Below are positions 1-8,578 of a stretch of 30,562 nucleotides of DNA, in pieces. Position numbers and translations under genes: made by a program. Each line of letters opens with the position of its first letter. Position 1 is the stretch's first letter. The DNA comes from CAZRQL01 sp964602415 (GTDB lineage: Bacteria; Bacteroidota; Bacteroidia; Cytophagales; Flammeovirgaceae). The notes below the pieces were generated by a model that searched no databases, was not told the origin of the DNA, and was given only the letters and a program-made list of their open reading frames with translations. The stretch lies in assembly GCA_964602415.1 (NCBI GenBank), contig CAZRQL010000034.1, positions 1 through 30,562 of the forward strand, written 5' to 3'.

Positions 1-101
1 TGATTTTCAAGGATTTAATTCTAAAAAAATATAAAACCACTTAATTTATAGTATATATTAATGTAAAAAATTTATTTAAAATTGTAAAAAAATCGCGTTT
101 T

Positions 102-425
102 ATGTATGCTCGAATCGCGCTGCTGGTGATATTTTTAAGCTGTAGCGGCACCAAAAAAGAGACCCGAGAGGATGCAGAAGACAACTCTCCCCAATGGCAA
201 GTCAGAATTTTACAAAATAGCGACAGCAGTTTTGGATACGAAATTTTACAAAATGGGCAAACACTGATCCATCAACCTATTATCCCTGCCGTCTCCGGCA
301 ATCGGGGTTTTGGCTCTGCCCTCCAAGCCCAAAAAGTAGGTACATACCTCATTGAAAAGCTCAAAAAAAATATCATGCCGCCCACACTTACCGAAGAAGA
401 GCTTGATAGCTTAGGAACTTTGTAA
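102..425 (+). CDS. DUF4907-family putative lipoprotein
   Basis: A 107-residue protein whose C-terminal two thirds match my recollection of the DUF4907 family of Bacteroidota: a segment around residues 45-65 with Y-E-I and I-H-Q-P-I-I-P, a G-F-G-S stretch, then A-x-K-V-G and a closing P-P-T-L-T-x-E-E-L-D. The N-terminus is short and hydrophobic and ends in L-S-C at residue 14, which reads as a lipobox, so I infer a lipoprotein anchored in the cell envelope. Function is unknown for the family. The upstream 101 bases are very AT-rich, as expected for a promoter region, but I could not place a convincing TAnnTTTG element there. The next gene starts 62 nt downstream and has its own candidate -7 box. 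The start chosen is the only ATG that includes the signal segment. Confidence 0.75.
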   Translation: MYARIALLVIFLSCSGTKKETREDAEDNSPQWQVRILQNSDSSFGYEILQNGQTLIHQPIIPAVSGNRGFGSALQAQKVGTYLIEKLKKNIMPPTLTEEELDSLGTL

Positions 426-457
426 ATTAATTTCTGTAATAAAACTTCAGAACTACA

Positions 458-465
458 TACATTTG
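458..465 (+). promoter_or_regulatory. Candidate Bacteroidota -7 element (TACATTTG)
   Basis: The sequence TACATTTG fits the Bacteroidota primary-sigma -7 consensus TAnnTTTG and lies 22 nt before the ATG at 488. That would put the transcript start near 472. No good TTTG -33 element is present at the right distance (only a weak TTCTG near 432-436), so the call is tentative. Confidence 0.4.
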
Positions 466-487
466 TAGCAAAATAAATTGGATTTTA

Positions 488-1870
488 ATGCCTCTTTCGC
501 ATATATCTAAAGAAATCTGGCAACCGGAACTTGAAAAATCATCCAAATTTTATCATGTGAACGGTGCTTGGTTGGCGGTTATTTTTGACCCTATATTCGG
601 AATCACCGACTACCTCAATATTCCTCATGCTTGGCAACATATCATGGTATTTAGGCTTACAATAGCTGCCATTTGCTTGACGGGCATTTTTTTGTACAGA
701 AAATACGAATTTAGCAGTTTTTGGATTGTCTTAATTCCTTTTCAACTTATCTCGATCCAAAACGCTTATACTTATCAATTTTTGCAGCCTGAGCAATTTA
801 CCGGACATACGCTGAACTACATTGCATTGCTCATAGGTGCGAGTCTTTTTGTGGTTTGGGAGTGGAAATATACAGCCATGGTCATGGCTACCTCGGCTGT
901 GGCAAATGTGTACTATTTTCAGACCAACCACCAACTGAGCCTCAAAGAAGCCATGGTGGACGGCGGATTGCTCCTTATTGTGGTGGCTATTTTTACTTTT
1001 CTGCTCATAGAGTTCAGGTACAGGCTGACCGTAAAAGAGCTAAAAGCTCGCTTGGCACTCCAAAAAGCCAACGAAAAACTCGAAGTTCAAAAATCTATCA
1101 TCGAAGAAAAAAACAAGAGCATCACCGACAGCATCCGCTACGCTTCCAGAATCCAAAAAGCCATGTTGGGCGAGGTGGAGGTCAGCAAAAATCTTTTCTC
1201 TGAGGTATTTGTGCTATTTCTACCAAGAGACATTGTGAGCGGCGATTTTTACTGGTACTTTATGATGCCTGACGGAGGCAAAATCATAACAATCGCCGAC
1301 TGTACAGGGCACGGCGTTTCAGGTGCATTTATGACTATCTTGGGGCATGCCTACCTGACCGAAATCGTCAAAGGACAATTCATCAGCGACCCGGGGCAAA
1401 TTTTACTCGAACTCGACAAAAAAATTGTTTCCACCCTGCAAAGTCAAACTTCTGATTCTGGGGTAAATGACGGTATGGATGCCGTTGTTGTATATGTCAA
1501 AGGCAATCAATTGAAATTTGCCGGTGCCAAAAACCCTCTCTACTACTACCAAAACGGACAAATCAACCAAATAAAAGGCAGTCGCTTTCCCATAGGAAGC
1601 AAGCAGTTCCAAACCCCCAAGTCTTACGAAACCCACGAAATAGAATGCCAACCGAGCGATGTGTTTTATCTTTTTACTGATGGATACGCAGACCAATTTG
1701 GGGGAGAAAACAAGAGCAAATACATGATAAAACGCTTCCGAACTTTACTGGAATCCATTGCTAAGAAGCCCCTGAGCGAACAAAAAGCCATTTTAGAACA
1801 GGAGTTTTCGGCATGGAAAGGAAGCAACCAGCAAACAGACGATGTGTTGGTGATGGGATTTAAAATTTAA
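488..1870 (+). CDS. Membrane-anchored SpoIIE/PP2C-type serine phosphatase
   Basis: A 460-residue protein with about five to six hydrophobic segments in residues 25-175, a coiled-coil-like stretch at about 178-212 rich in E, K and L, and a C-terminal phosphatase domain of the SpoIIE/RsbU (PP2C-like) type at about 213-460. Diagnostic motifs include P-R-D-I-V-S-G-D-F-Y-W at 246-256, A-D-C-T-G-H-G-V-S-G-A at 270-280, D-G-M-D-A near 328-332, F-T-D-G-Y-A-D at 396-402 and Q-T-D-D at 449-452. The conserved aspartates match those that bind the two Mn/Mg ions in this family, so it is probably an active protein-serine/threonine phosphatase facing the cytoplasm. Such proteins usually act on anti-sigma-factor antagonists or similar switches. 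The membrane region matches no sensor domain I recognise, and no partner kinase or STAS protein is nearby. Confidence 0.88.
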   Translation: MPLSHISKEIWQPELEKSSKFYHVNGAWLAVIFDPIFGITDYLNIPHAWQHIMVFRLTIAAICLTGIFLYRKYEFSSFWIVLIPFQLISIQNAYTYQFLQPEQFTGHTLNYIALLIGASLFVVWEWKYTAMVMATSAVANVYYFQTNHQLSLKEAMVDGGLLLIVVAIFTFLLIEFRYRLTVKELKARLALQKANEKLEVQKSIIEEKNKSITDSIRYASRIQKAMLGEVEVSKNLFSEVFVLFLPRDIVSGDFYWYFMMPDGGKIITIADCTGHGVSGAFMTILGHAYLTEIVKGQFISDPGQILLELDKKIVSTLQSQTSDSGVNDGMDAVVVYVKGNQLKFAGAKNPLYYYQNGQINQIKGSRFPIGSKQFQTPKSYETHEIECQPSDVFYLFTDGYADQFGGENKSKYMIKRFRTLLESIAKKPLSEQKAILEQEFSAWKGSNQQTDDVLVMGFKI

Positions 1871-1977
1871 ACAGTCTAACTTAGCGCGTAAAGGTCATTG
1901 GAAAAATTAAAAAAACAAGGCTGATTTGTTTGCCCTAATTTTAATTTTTCGTCTTCAAAATACATCTACTCTACAAT

Positions 1978-3942
1978 ATGACAAAGCACCCTTTTCAATA
2001 TTGCGAAAGCCTGACCCAATACCATCGCCGTCAAACCATTGAAGTCAAAATCGGTGAAGTGGGCTGCGGCGGCAGCAACCCCATACGTCTGCAAACCATG
2101 ACCACAGTGGACACCATGGACACCGAAGGCTCTATCCAACAGTCTATTCGCTGCATAGAAGCCGGTGCAGAATACATCCGAATCACCGCCCCCGGCATCA
2201 AAGACGCTCAAAACCTCGAAAACATCAAAAAAGGACTGCGCCAAAGAGGGTACCACACCCCACTGGTGGCCGACATCCATTTTACCCCCAAAGCCGCCGA
2301 AATAGCCGCCCGAATCGTGGAAAAAGTCAGGATCAACCCGGGCAACTATGTGGACACCAAACAGTTCAAATTCATAGAGTACGACGATAGCAGCTATGCC
2401 GCCGAGCTTGAAAAAATACGCGAGCGTTTTGTGCCCTTAATCCAAATTTGCAAAGAGTACGGCACCGCCATGAGAATCGGCACCAACCACGGCTCGCTCT
2501 CCGACAGAATCATGAGCCGCTACGGCGATACACCCCTCGGTATGGTAGAATCTGCTCTGGAGTTCATCAGAATTTGCGAAGAGTACAATTACTACAACTT
2601 GGTGGTATCCATGAAATCAAGCAACCCCCAAGTAATGGTGCAAGCCTACCGTCTGCTGGTTCAAAAACTCGACGAAGAGGGACTAAAGCCTTACCCTCTC
2701 CATTTGGGGGTAACCGAAGCCGGCGAAGGCGAAGACGGCAGAATCAAATCTGCACTGGGTATCGGCACTCTACTCGAAGATGGACTGGGCGATACGGTCA
2801 GGGTTTCGCTTACCGAGAAGCCTGAATTTGAAATCCCTGTGGCGGCGGCTCTGGTCAATCGCTATGCCAACCGAATCGCATCGCCTATCCCACCGATTGA
2901 AGTTACCCCATACAACCCCTACCAATACAACCGCTACGAGTCCAAACCCACCGCCAACTTTGGAATCGGATTTGTTCCGCGCGTGATAGCCGACTTTTCG
3001 CAAGTGGAAATCACTGACATGCAGGACTTAAAAGCCGTTGGGCACTTCTATCTGCCCGAACCCGACAAGTGGGCTATGAACGACCAAGGCTGCGACTACC
3101 TCTACAGCGGTACTCGACCCGCCCCTTTTATGTTGCCAAACGGCCTAAAACAAATCTTGGATTACCCAACATGGCTGCAACAATCCGACAAGACCAACAA
3201 CCTGCCGCTTTTTCAGGCCGAAGACTGGCTCAAAGAGTCTAAGACCCTACACCCAAGCCTCAACTTCGTCAGGTTTTCAATCCGGCAATACAGCCAAGAG
3301 CTGATGCAAAGCCTCAAGCAGCACGGCGACGTGGTATTGATAACTCACACGGACAACTCTCTGGCTATGGCCGAGTTGAGGAGGCTGTCAATCGCTTTGC
3401 GCGCGGATGGTGTTGCTGCCCCGATTGTGTTGGAATCCAATCCATCAGGCGATTACACAGAAGACCAACTCCAACTCTACACCGCCACCGATTTGGGCGG
3501 TTTGCTCATAGACGGCATGGGCGATGCGGTCATGATTCGCCTGAAGGCCTCAGAATCGAAAGAAGCAACCCTAACACAAGCCAAAAAACTCAATAGCCTC
3601 GCTTTTGGTATCTTGCAGGCTGCCCGCCAGCGTATGACCAAGACCGAATACATCTCATGCCCTTCCTGCGGACGCACCTTGTTCGATTTGCAAGAAACAA
3701 CGGCCATGATACGCCAACGAACCGACCACCTGAAAGGCATCAAAATCGGGATTATGGGCTGCATCGTCAACGGCCCGGGCGAAATGGCCGATGCCGACTA
3801 CGGATACGTAGGGTCGGGGCGCGGGCTTATTACTTTGTATAGGGGCAAAAATGTGGTCAAAAGGGCTGTGCCCTCCCAACATGCCGTGGACGAACTCATC
3901 GAACTCATCCGCCAAGACGGAAATTGGATAGAGAGAGAATAA
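1978..3942 (+). CDS. ispG: 4-hydroxy-3-methylbut-2-enyl diphosphate synthase (IspG/GcpE), long form
   Basis: IspG catalyses the penultimate step of the MEP isoprenoid pathway: reductive ring opening of methylerythritol cyclodiphosphate to HMBPP with a [4Fe-4S] cluster, in the cytoplasm. At 654 residues this is the long form known from Bacteroidota, Chlamydiae and plants, which has an inserted domain (here roughly residues 290-540) between the TIM barrel and the cluster domain. The N-terminal barrel shows G-G-x-x-P-I-R-L-Q-T-M-T (about 34-44) and R-I-G-T-N-H-G-S (about 164-171). The cluster ligands are visible as Cys561 and Cys564 (C-P-S-C-G) and Cys595 with Glu602 in G-C-I-V-N-G-P-G-E. Their spacing closely follows E. 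coli Cys270/273/305 and Glu312. The gene is complete and stands alone, with 107 nt upstream and the repeat-filled gap downstream. Confidence 0.97.
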   Translation: MTKHPFQYCESLTQYHRRQTIEVKIGEVGCGGSNPIRLQTMTTVDTMDTEGSIQQSIRCIEAGAEYIRITAPGIKDAQNLENIKKGLRQRGYHTPLVADIHFTPKAAEIAARIVEKVRINPGNYVDTKQFKFIEYDDSSYAAELEKIRERFVPLIQICKEYGTAMRIGTNHGSLSDRIMSRYGDTPLGMVESALEFIRICEEYNYYNLVVSMKSSNPQVMVQAYRLLVQKLDEEGLKPYPLHLGVTEAGEGEDGRIKSALGIGTLLEDGLGDTVRVSLTEKPEFEIPVAAALVNRYANRIASPIPPIEVTPYNPYQYNRYESKPTANFGIGFVPRVIADFSQVEITDMQDLKAVGHFYLPEPDKWAMNDQGCDYLYSGTRPAPFMLPNGLKQILDYPTWLQQSDKTNNLPLFQAEDWLKESKTLHPSLNFVRFSIRQYSQELMQSLKQHGDVVLITHTDNSLAMAELRRLSIALRADGVAAPIVLESNPSGDYTEDQLQLYTATDLGGLLIDGMGDAVMIRLKASESKEATLTQAKKLNSLAFGILQAARQRMTKTEYISCPSCGRTLFDLQETTAMIRQRTDHLKGIKIGIMGCIVNGPGEMADADYGYVGSGRGLITLYRGKNVVKRAVPSQHAVDELIELIRQDGNWIERE

Positions 3943-4011
3943 AAATGACCAACAGCCCCACAGAGGCGTTATCATAATCGCCCCAAAAAAATACAGTAGC
4001 CTTACAATCAA

Positions 4012-4039
4012 ATAGCCACGGGTTTAAACCCGTGGCTAT
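4012..4039. repeat. Perfect 28-bp palindrome (type A unit, copy 1)
   Basis: The arms ATAGCCACGGG and its exact complement flank the central TTTAAA. The whole 28 bp is a perfect inverted repeat. Copy 2 at 4224-4251 has one mismatch in the left arm, and copy 3 at 4424-4451 is more diverged in the centre. Confidence 0.92.
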
Positions 4040-4223
4040 GGCCCCGCCAATCACAGCCCCACAGGGGCGGCAGCACAATAGCAATGTTTCGCTCCTACGG
4101 AATTGAAACTATACCACAGCCCCGAAGGGGCGTTATCATAATAGCCCACCACGAGCACACTATCCACAGCCTCGCAGAGGCGACATCGTAATACCCCAAA
4201 AAATACCGTAGCCTTACAATCAA

Positions 4224-4251
4224 ATAACCACGGGTTTAAACCCGTGGCTAT
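4224..4251. repeat. 28-bp palindrome (type A unit, copy 2)
   Basis: Same unit as 4012-4039 with a single G-to-A change in the left arm. It lies 212 bp after copy 1 because of the tandem duplication. Confidence 0.9.
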
Positions 4252-4423
4252 GGCCCCGCCAATCACAGCCCCACAGGGGCGGCAGCACAATAGCAATGTT
4301 TCGCTCCTACGGAATTGAAACTATACCACAGCCCCGCAGGGGCGGCAGCATAATAGCCCACCACACCATCCACAGCCTCGTAGAGGCGACATCGTAATAA
4401 AAACACCGTAGGGTTGAAATCAA

Positions 4424-4451
4424 ATAGCCACAGGCTTACACCCGTGGCTAT
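4424..4451. repeat. Degenerate 28-bp palindrome (type A unit, copy 3)
   Basis: The outer arms ATAGCCAC and CCCGTGGCTAT are kept, while the centre has drifted (AGGCTTACA). It ends 26 bp before the stop codon of the leftward secreted-protein gene. Confidence 0.85.
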
Positions 4452-4477
4452 TTGAAAAATCGTGCAACTCGTTATTT

Positions 4478-7400
4478 CTAAAACTTCACCCTGCCCCTGT
4501 TGATGAGTTTGGTAACAGAGCCTTTCAAAGTAAGCGTACCAAAATTGGTGAGTGTACCTTTGACCGTGCCTTGTATGAGAGCCGTTGCACCGGCTTCTAC
4601 CGTGATGGGGGAGTCGGAAGTAAGTATTTTGCCGGCAGGCAGCGTAAAGTTTTCTCCTGATTTGATTACCAACTCAAAGCCACTTGGCACTTCATAGTTG
4701 CCGTTGCCGTCTTCTGGAAGTGCAGGAGTCCATACGCCATTTTCTAACGTGTAGGTATCGTCAGATTTACCGGATACGACAAATTCAAAAATCGGATGGT
4801 TGGAAGCATCGCTGGATATAGATACGGTATCGTAGAAGGTGCTTTTTGTGGTAGGCGAAAATTTGACGACCAAGTTGGCTGAGTCTCCGGCAGCAACCGA
4901 CGAAGGCGCAGACTCAATGGTAAATATGCTTGCGTTTTTGAGATTGACAGAAGACAAAGTGAGCGTCCTGTTTCCTGTATTTTTGACCTTGTAAGTTCTG
5001 CTTGAAGAGGTATTGATGGCAGTAACGGGGAACAAGGTATAGTCAGTAGCAGACACAGAGGTGCTTCCTGCTACAATGGCTTGGTTGTTGCCCATAATGG
5101 CGACATCAGGGTTGGGTATATCCAAGACCAGTGGCTCTGAGCGGAATTTTTGGAGAGAAACTTGGGCTAAATCTTTGGCGCGTTTGGCATCACCATAGAA
5201 ATCTGTATCGCCATTGTCAAACAGCAATTGTATGGTTTGACCGTTCCAAGTATCAAAAGTGCCTGTCGGCAATTCAACAAAAGACTCCAAACTGCCCATA
5301 TTGCCACCGCCTGTGAAGGTAGTGGTACTCAAGTCGTTGTTGAGAGCAATTGGCTGGTCTGCGGGGTTTCCACTCCAAGCATACAGTTTGAAATTTCCGC
5401 CTGAGTTGGCGTTGCCTGCCAAAATCAAGCATCCTTCGTCGTTGCACTCAATAGAGCGAATGCCCCTGCCACCCAAATCCAGTAAAATAGGCTGCCCAAA
5501 AGTGGCTGAGCCTGCCGTTCCACCTGAAGAGTTCAAGATGGTGGTGAAATTGGTGATGGGGACAACCAATGCTTTAGTTCTGTTGGCAGCGGGTGAGATA
5601 GGGGCGCGGAAGCCCAAGTATGCGGTTGTGGTGCTATTGGGGGCGATGGTGAAGCCTTCGATACTGAATCCATTGAGCGAAGGGCTCTCAGGAACCACTC
5701 CCGCTGCTGCGCTGGCCTGCAAACCAAAGTAATCTGCACCCAAGCCGTGTGCATTGGAATTGTCCCAAGCCCCCAAATCGGCTGCCAAGTGGCGGTAGTA
5801 GCCTCCAAAGCTCAATGTTGTGGCTGCACCTGAGCCGCTTACCGTAGTGGAGAAAAGTCTTTCGCGGTTGGGGTCGTCGCCGCCGCCGCTTTTATTGCTA
5901 TGTGAGCCAAGCCAATAGATTGTATTTCCCACGCGGGTAGAGGCTTCAATATCCACTTCGTCAGTAGGTGTCAAACCTACCGATGTGGAAAAGTCAAACG
6001 ATGTCAGAGGCAAGCCGGAGTTTTTGCGTTCGAAGATACGGATTTTTTGGTCTTCGTCATCGCCCACAAGCATATAATCCGCATCAATTGCAATTGCGGT
6101 TGAGGCATCTGCCTTGCCGGCGTGGAAGCGGCTGCTGCTCATGGCCGCATCGGAAGCAGCGTATTTGAAAGTGTATTCAGAAGACAACACTCCATCGGTA
6201 ACGGTTAGGGTGATGTCTGCATAGCCTTTGGCTGCTGCTTCGATTTTGATATTGACGTTGGCTGTTCCGCTGCCCGATACGGTGATGTTTGAATTGGGAA
6301 CAACGGTTGTGTTGCTGCTTACAGCCGTAACCGAAGTCGTTGCTGCGCCCTGCGGGTCAGTAATGGTAAAGTGAATGCCCAAAGTGCGTGCAGGGTCTGT
6401 GGTGTCGGTTGTGCCTACGGTTGCAGTTACGGAAAGCAAAGAGGCTGCCCCGCCATCCAACAAATCGGAAGTAGCTGCGGCATCAAAAGCGATGATGGGA
6501 GTATTGGGATCAACATAGCAAGGGTCGAATGAGACAGTTGCAAGTGTCGAATAGCCGGGAGAACCTACATCGCCCGAAGTTGAAGCGGCAGAATTTTCTG
6601 CGTCGCCGACGGTGGAAAGAGTCCACTGGTTGGCGGTATTGTTGCCCAAGGCAGCAGCCGAAGGCCAAGCAGATGCCCTTTGGGTGCGAGGCCCATTGAC
6701 AGGGGCTGCGCCCTGGTCGTTGTAGGTCAGGCGGTCTTGCAACACATTGGAGGCATCATAGATATTGATTTCATCGCTTCTACCCAACAGGTTGCCTGTT
6801 CCTCCCAAAATCTTAACTCCATTACAAAGTGCCCAGTCGGTTCTAAAATCTCCGGCCACTCCCTCAACCAATAAAACCGATTCGCCCGCTTTGACCGTGC
6901 CCAAGCCGCTGAGTGAAAAAGATCCGGGAATCCTTGCGTTGTCGGAGTAGCTCCAACCGGTCATATCTACGTCTATCGAGCCGACATTGGTCAGCTCTAC
7001 AAACTCCTGCCCGTTGCCTGTGTACATGTACTCGGTAATCCTTATTTGAGGAATCGGAGCATCGTTGTCTGCGATGGCCACTGATATTGAAGCAATGGTA
7101 AGGGCATTGTAATCTGCATCTAAACTGGAACTACTGTGATCGATTGTTCCTGTATGGCTGCCTTCGACATTGGTGTCGTCTATGGCCGAAACGGTAACAG
7201 TCTGAGGAACGTTCCAGTTTGCGGTTGTAAAAGTCAAAGTAGTAGGCGATACAGCCAACTGGGCATCAGGGCTTAGGGTGATGGTTACGTCTGCAGTGGG
7301 TTGGGTTTTCAATCTTATCGTGTAGGTATCATCCGCACCTCCTTCAGCCACTGAAGTTGAACCGCCGGATTGGAGTACTTGCAAGCCCGGTTCTATGAAA

Positions 7401-8578
7401 TACAAGCCCGGATTGGCTACCACACCGCTGCTGTTGGTGTACGAGAGTTTGGCATCGCCCACCGTTGAGAGTACCCAGTCGGTAGTGATGGGGGTAGTGC
7501 CCAAAACCGAAAGGGGTGCCCAGCCGCTTGCGTCCTGTGTCCTAATCGTACCCGGATAAGCAACATCTCCATAGGTTAGGCGGTCAACAAGCGTGTTGGT
7601 ATTGTCGTATAGATTGATCTCATCGTTTCTACCTAAGTTATTGGTCAGTCCGCCGATTACTTTTACCCCTGAAGGCAAACCCCACGAAGCGATAAAAGTC
7701 GAGGCCAAGGCTTCGGTCAAAATAACCGATTCACCGGGCTGCACCATACCAAAAGCACTCAAGTCTTGGCTACTGGGTGTGCGGCTGTCGTCGTCAAAGC
7801 TCCATCCTGTCATATCCACAACAGAGCCGCCAACATTGGTAAACTCGATGAATTCGCCCGGGTTCCCTGAGTACATGAACTCTGTGATGCGCATTTTGCC
7901 GGGGGTGGGCTGCCCTGAGACGGTTACCATGTCAAACCTCCAAGCTCCCCTGTTGTAAGTAGAAGTGGTGGTAGCCGGTGCATAATCCGCTCCATCAAAA
8001 GCCGCTACAAACTTGAAAATCACCTCATCAATATCATCGACATCAGTTATGGAACTCAAATCGGCCATTTGGTTCAAATACCACTTATTGCCTCCGTTGA
8101 AGGTATAAGTATCGAATTCGGTATAAGTACTGCCTCCATCAGTAGAATACATCAGTACCATGGTATTGGCTGAACTGGCAGCAGGACGAATGTCCCAAGA
8201 GAGTTTGATTTTTTCAAACCTTTTGGTGCTGACCTTAAAAGTTACCCCTGCTGTTTTGTCTCCCTGACCGGCGAGAGGAAAGCGGGTGATGTTCATGCCC
8301 GTATTGTCAGAAGCAATACCCGGATCTGTCGAACCCCCATTTGTCTCAGCAGAGCCAAAACTACGGTTTGTGCCGCCAACCAAACCGGTGGATCCTTTGC
8401 CCGTAGAGGGCAGCAAACTGCCTGTGTTCAATAAATTGTCTTGTGGATTGGAATTGAAATCCCACTGCGTGATAATGGTTTGCGAAAAAGCCATTTGGCT
8501 GACTGCTACGCCCATAAAAACACCCAGAAAAGTGCTTTTAATTCTCTGAAAGAGAAACGTTGTGAATTTTGTGTTCAT
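4478..8578 (-). CDS. Secreted multidomain protein: two lamin-tail domains, Calx-beta-like, DUF3616, choice-of-anchor D-like
   Basis: A 1366-residue exported protein. A signal peptide covers about residues 1-33 (hydrophobic core, then S-Q-M-A-F-S-Q). Residues 34-225 look like a jelly-roll or anchoring module. Two related lamin-tail domains follow at about 228-340 and 511-620, each opening R-I-T-E-x-M-Y and containing M-T-G-W-S and R-L-T-Y. Between them, about 405-507, is a Calx-beta-like region ending I-A-D-N-D. Residues 690-810 look Ig-like. About 815-1110 resembles DUF3616, with G-D-D-E-D-Q, I-E-A-S-T and F-S-I-E-G-F-T. A choice-of-anchor-D/HYDIN-like module lies at about 1190-1310. The last 55 residues have short G-T-beta repeats but not the usual type IX secretion C-terminal domain. 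Lamin-tail domains in bacteria occur on surface nucleases and phosphatases, but no catalytic domain beyond the DUF3616 region is evident. An adhesion or matrix role is my inference. Confidence 0.85.
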   Translation of the reverse strand: MNTKFTTFLFQRIKSTFLGVFMGVAVSQMAFSQTIITQWDFNSNPQDNLLNTGSLLPSTGKGSTGLVGGTNRSFGSAETNGGSTDPGIASDNTGMNITRFPLAGQGDKTAGVTFKVSTKRFEKIKLSWDIRPAASSANTMVLMYSTDGGSTYTEFDTYTFNGGNKWYLNQMADLSSITDVDDIDEVIFKFVAAFDGADYAPATTTSTYNRGAWRFDMVTVSGQPTPGKMRITEFMYSGNPGEFIEFTNVGGSVVDMTGWSFDDDSRTPSSQDLSAFGMVQPGESVILTEALASTFIASWGLPSGVKVIGGLTNNLGRNDEINLYDNTNTLVDRLTYGDVAYPGTIRTQDASGWAPLSVLGTTPITTDWVLSTVGDAKLSYTNSSGVVANPGLYFIEPGLQVLQSGGSTSVAEGGADDTYTIRLKTQPTADVTITLSPDAQLAVSPTTLTFTTANWNVPQTVTVSAIDDTNVEGSHTGTIDHSSSSLDADYNALTIASISVAIADNDAPIPQIRITEYMYTGNGQEFVELTNVGSIDVDMTGWSYSDNARIPGSFSLSGLGTVKAGESVLLVEGVAGDFRTDWALCNGVKILGGTGNLLGRSDEINIYDASNVLQDRLTYNDQGAAPVNGPRTQRASAWPSAAALGNNTANQWTLSTVGDAENSAASTSGDVGSPGYSTLATVSFDPCYVDPNTPIIAFDAAATSDLLDGGAASLLSVTATVGTTDTTDPARTLGIHFTITDPQGAATTSVTAVSSNTTVVPNSNITVSGSGTANVNIKIEAAAKGYADITLTVTDGVLSSEYTFKYAASDAAMSSSRFHAGKADASTAIAIDADYMLVGDDEDQKIRIFERKNSGLPLTSFDFSTSVGLTPTDEVDIEASTRVGNTIYWLGSHSNKSGGGDDPNRERLFSTTVSGSGAATTLSFGGYYRHLAADLGAWDNSNAHGLGADYFGLQASAAAGVVPESPSLNGFSIEGFTIAPNSTTTAYLGFRAPISPAANRTKALVVPITNFTTILNSSGGTAGSATFGQPILLDLGGRGIRSIECNDEGCLILAGNANSGGNFKLYAWSGNPADQPIALNNDLSTTTFTGGGNMGSLESFVELPTGTFDTWNGQTIQLLFDNGDTDFYGDAKRAKDLAQVSLQKFRSEPLVLDIPNPDVAIMGNNQAIVAGSTSVSATDYTLFPVTAINTSSSRTYKVKNTGNRTLTLSSVNLKNASIFTIESAPSSVAAGDSANLVVKFSPTTKSTFYDTVSISSDASNHPIFEFVVSGKSDDTYTLENGVWTPALPEDGNGNYEVPSGFELVIKSGENFTLPAGKILTSDSPITVEAGATALIQGTVKGTLTNFGTLTLKGSVTKLINRGRVKF

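Larger units (their letters stand above)
3943..4477. repeat. Intergenic REP-like palindromic repeat cluster with a ~212-bp tandem duplication
   Basis: This 535-bp gap contains no supportable gene and is built of short palindromic units. A block at about 3981-4192 is repeated at about 4194-4398 with a shift of 212 bp (206 after a 6-nt loss near 4360), and a third partial start follows at 4399-4451. Three unit types are seen. Type A is a 28-bp palindrome (4012-4039, 4224-4251, 4424-4451). Type B is about 28 nt, of the form CACAGCCCC-n3-GGGGCG followed by a CATAAT-like tail (3951, 4052, 4115, 4164, 4264, 4326 and 4370). Type C, with GCTCCTACGGAATTG, lies at 4081-4110 and 4293-4322. Such families occur in many Bacteroidota genomes. 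No transposase or RAYT gene is in the window. Confidence 0.9.

Noticed and set aside
4051..4296. 81-residue minus-strand reading frame across the repeats.
   Set aside because: It is composed of translated palindromic units and has no protein-like features.
3943..4477. CRISPR-like array in the repeat cluster.
   Set aside because: The repeats are palindromic, of three types, unevenly spaced, and the whole block is duplicated. There are no unique spacers of constant length and no cas genes.
5259..5732. 157-residue plus-strand reading frame inside the secreted mosaic gene.
   Set aside because: It is antisense to the DUF3616 part, and the minus-strand frame is clearly the coding one.
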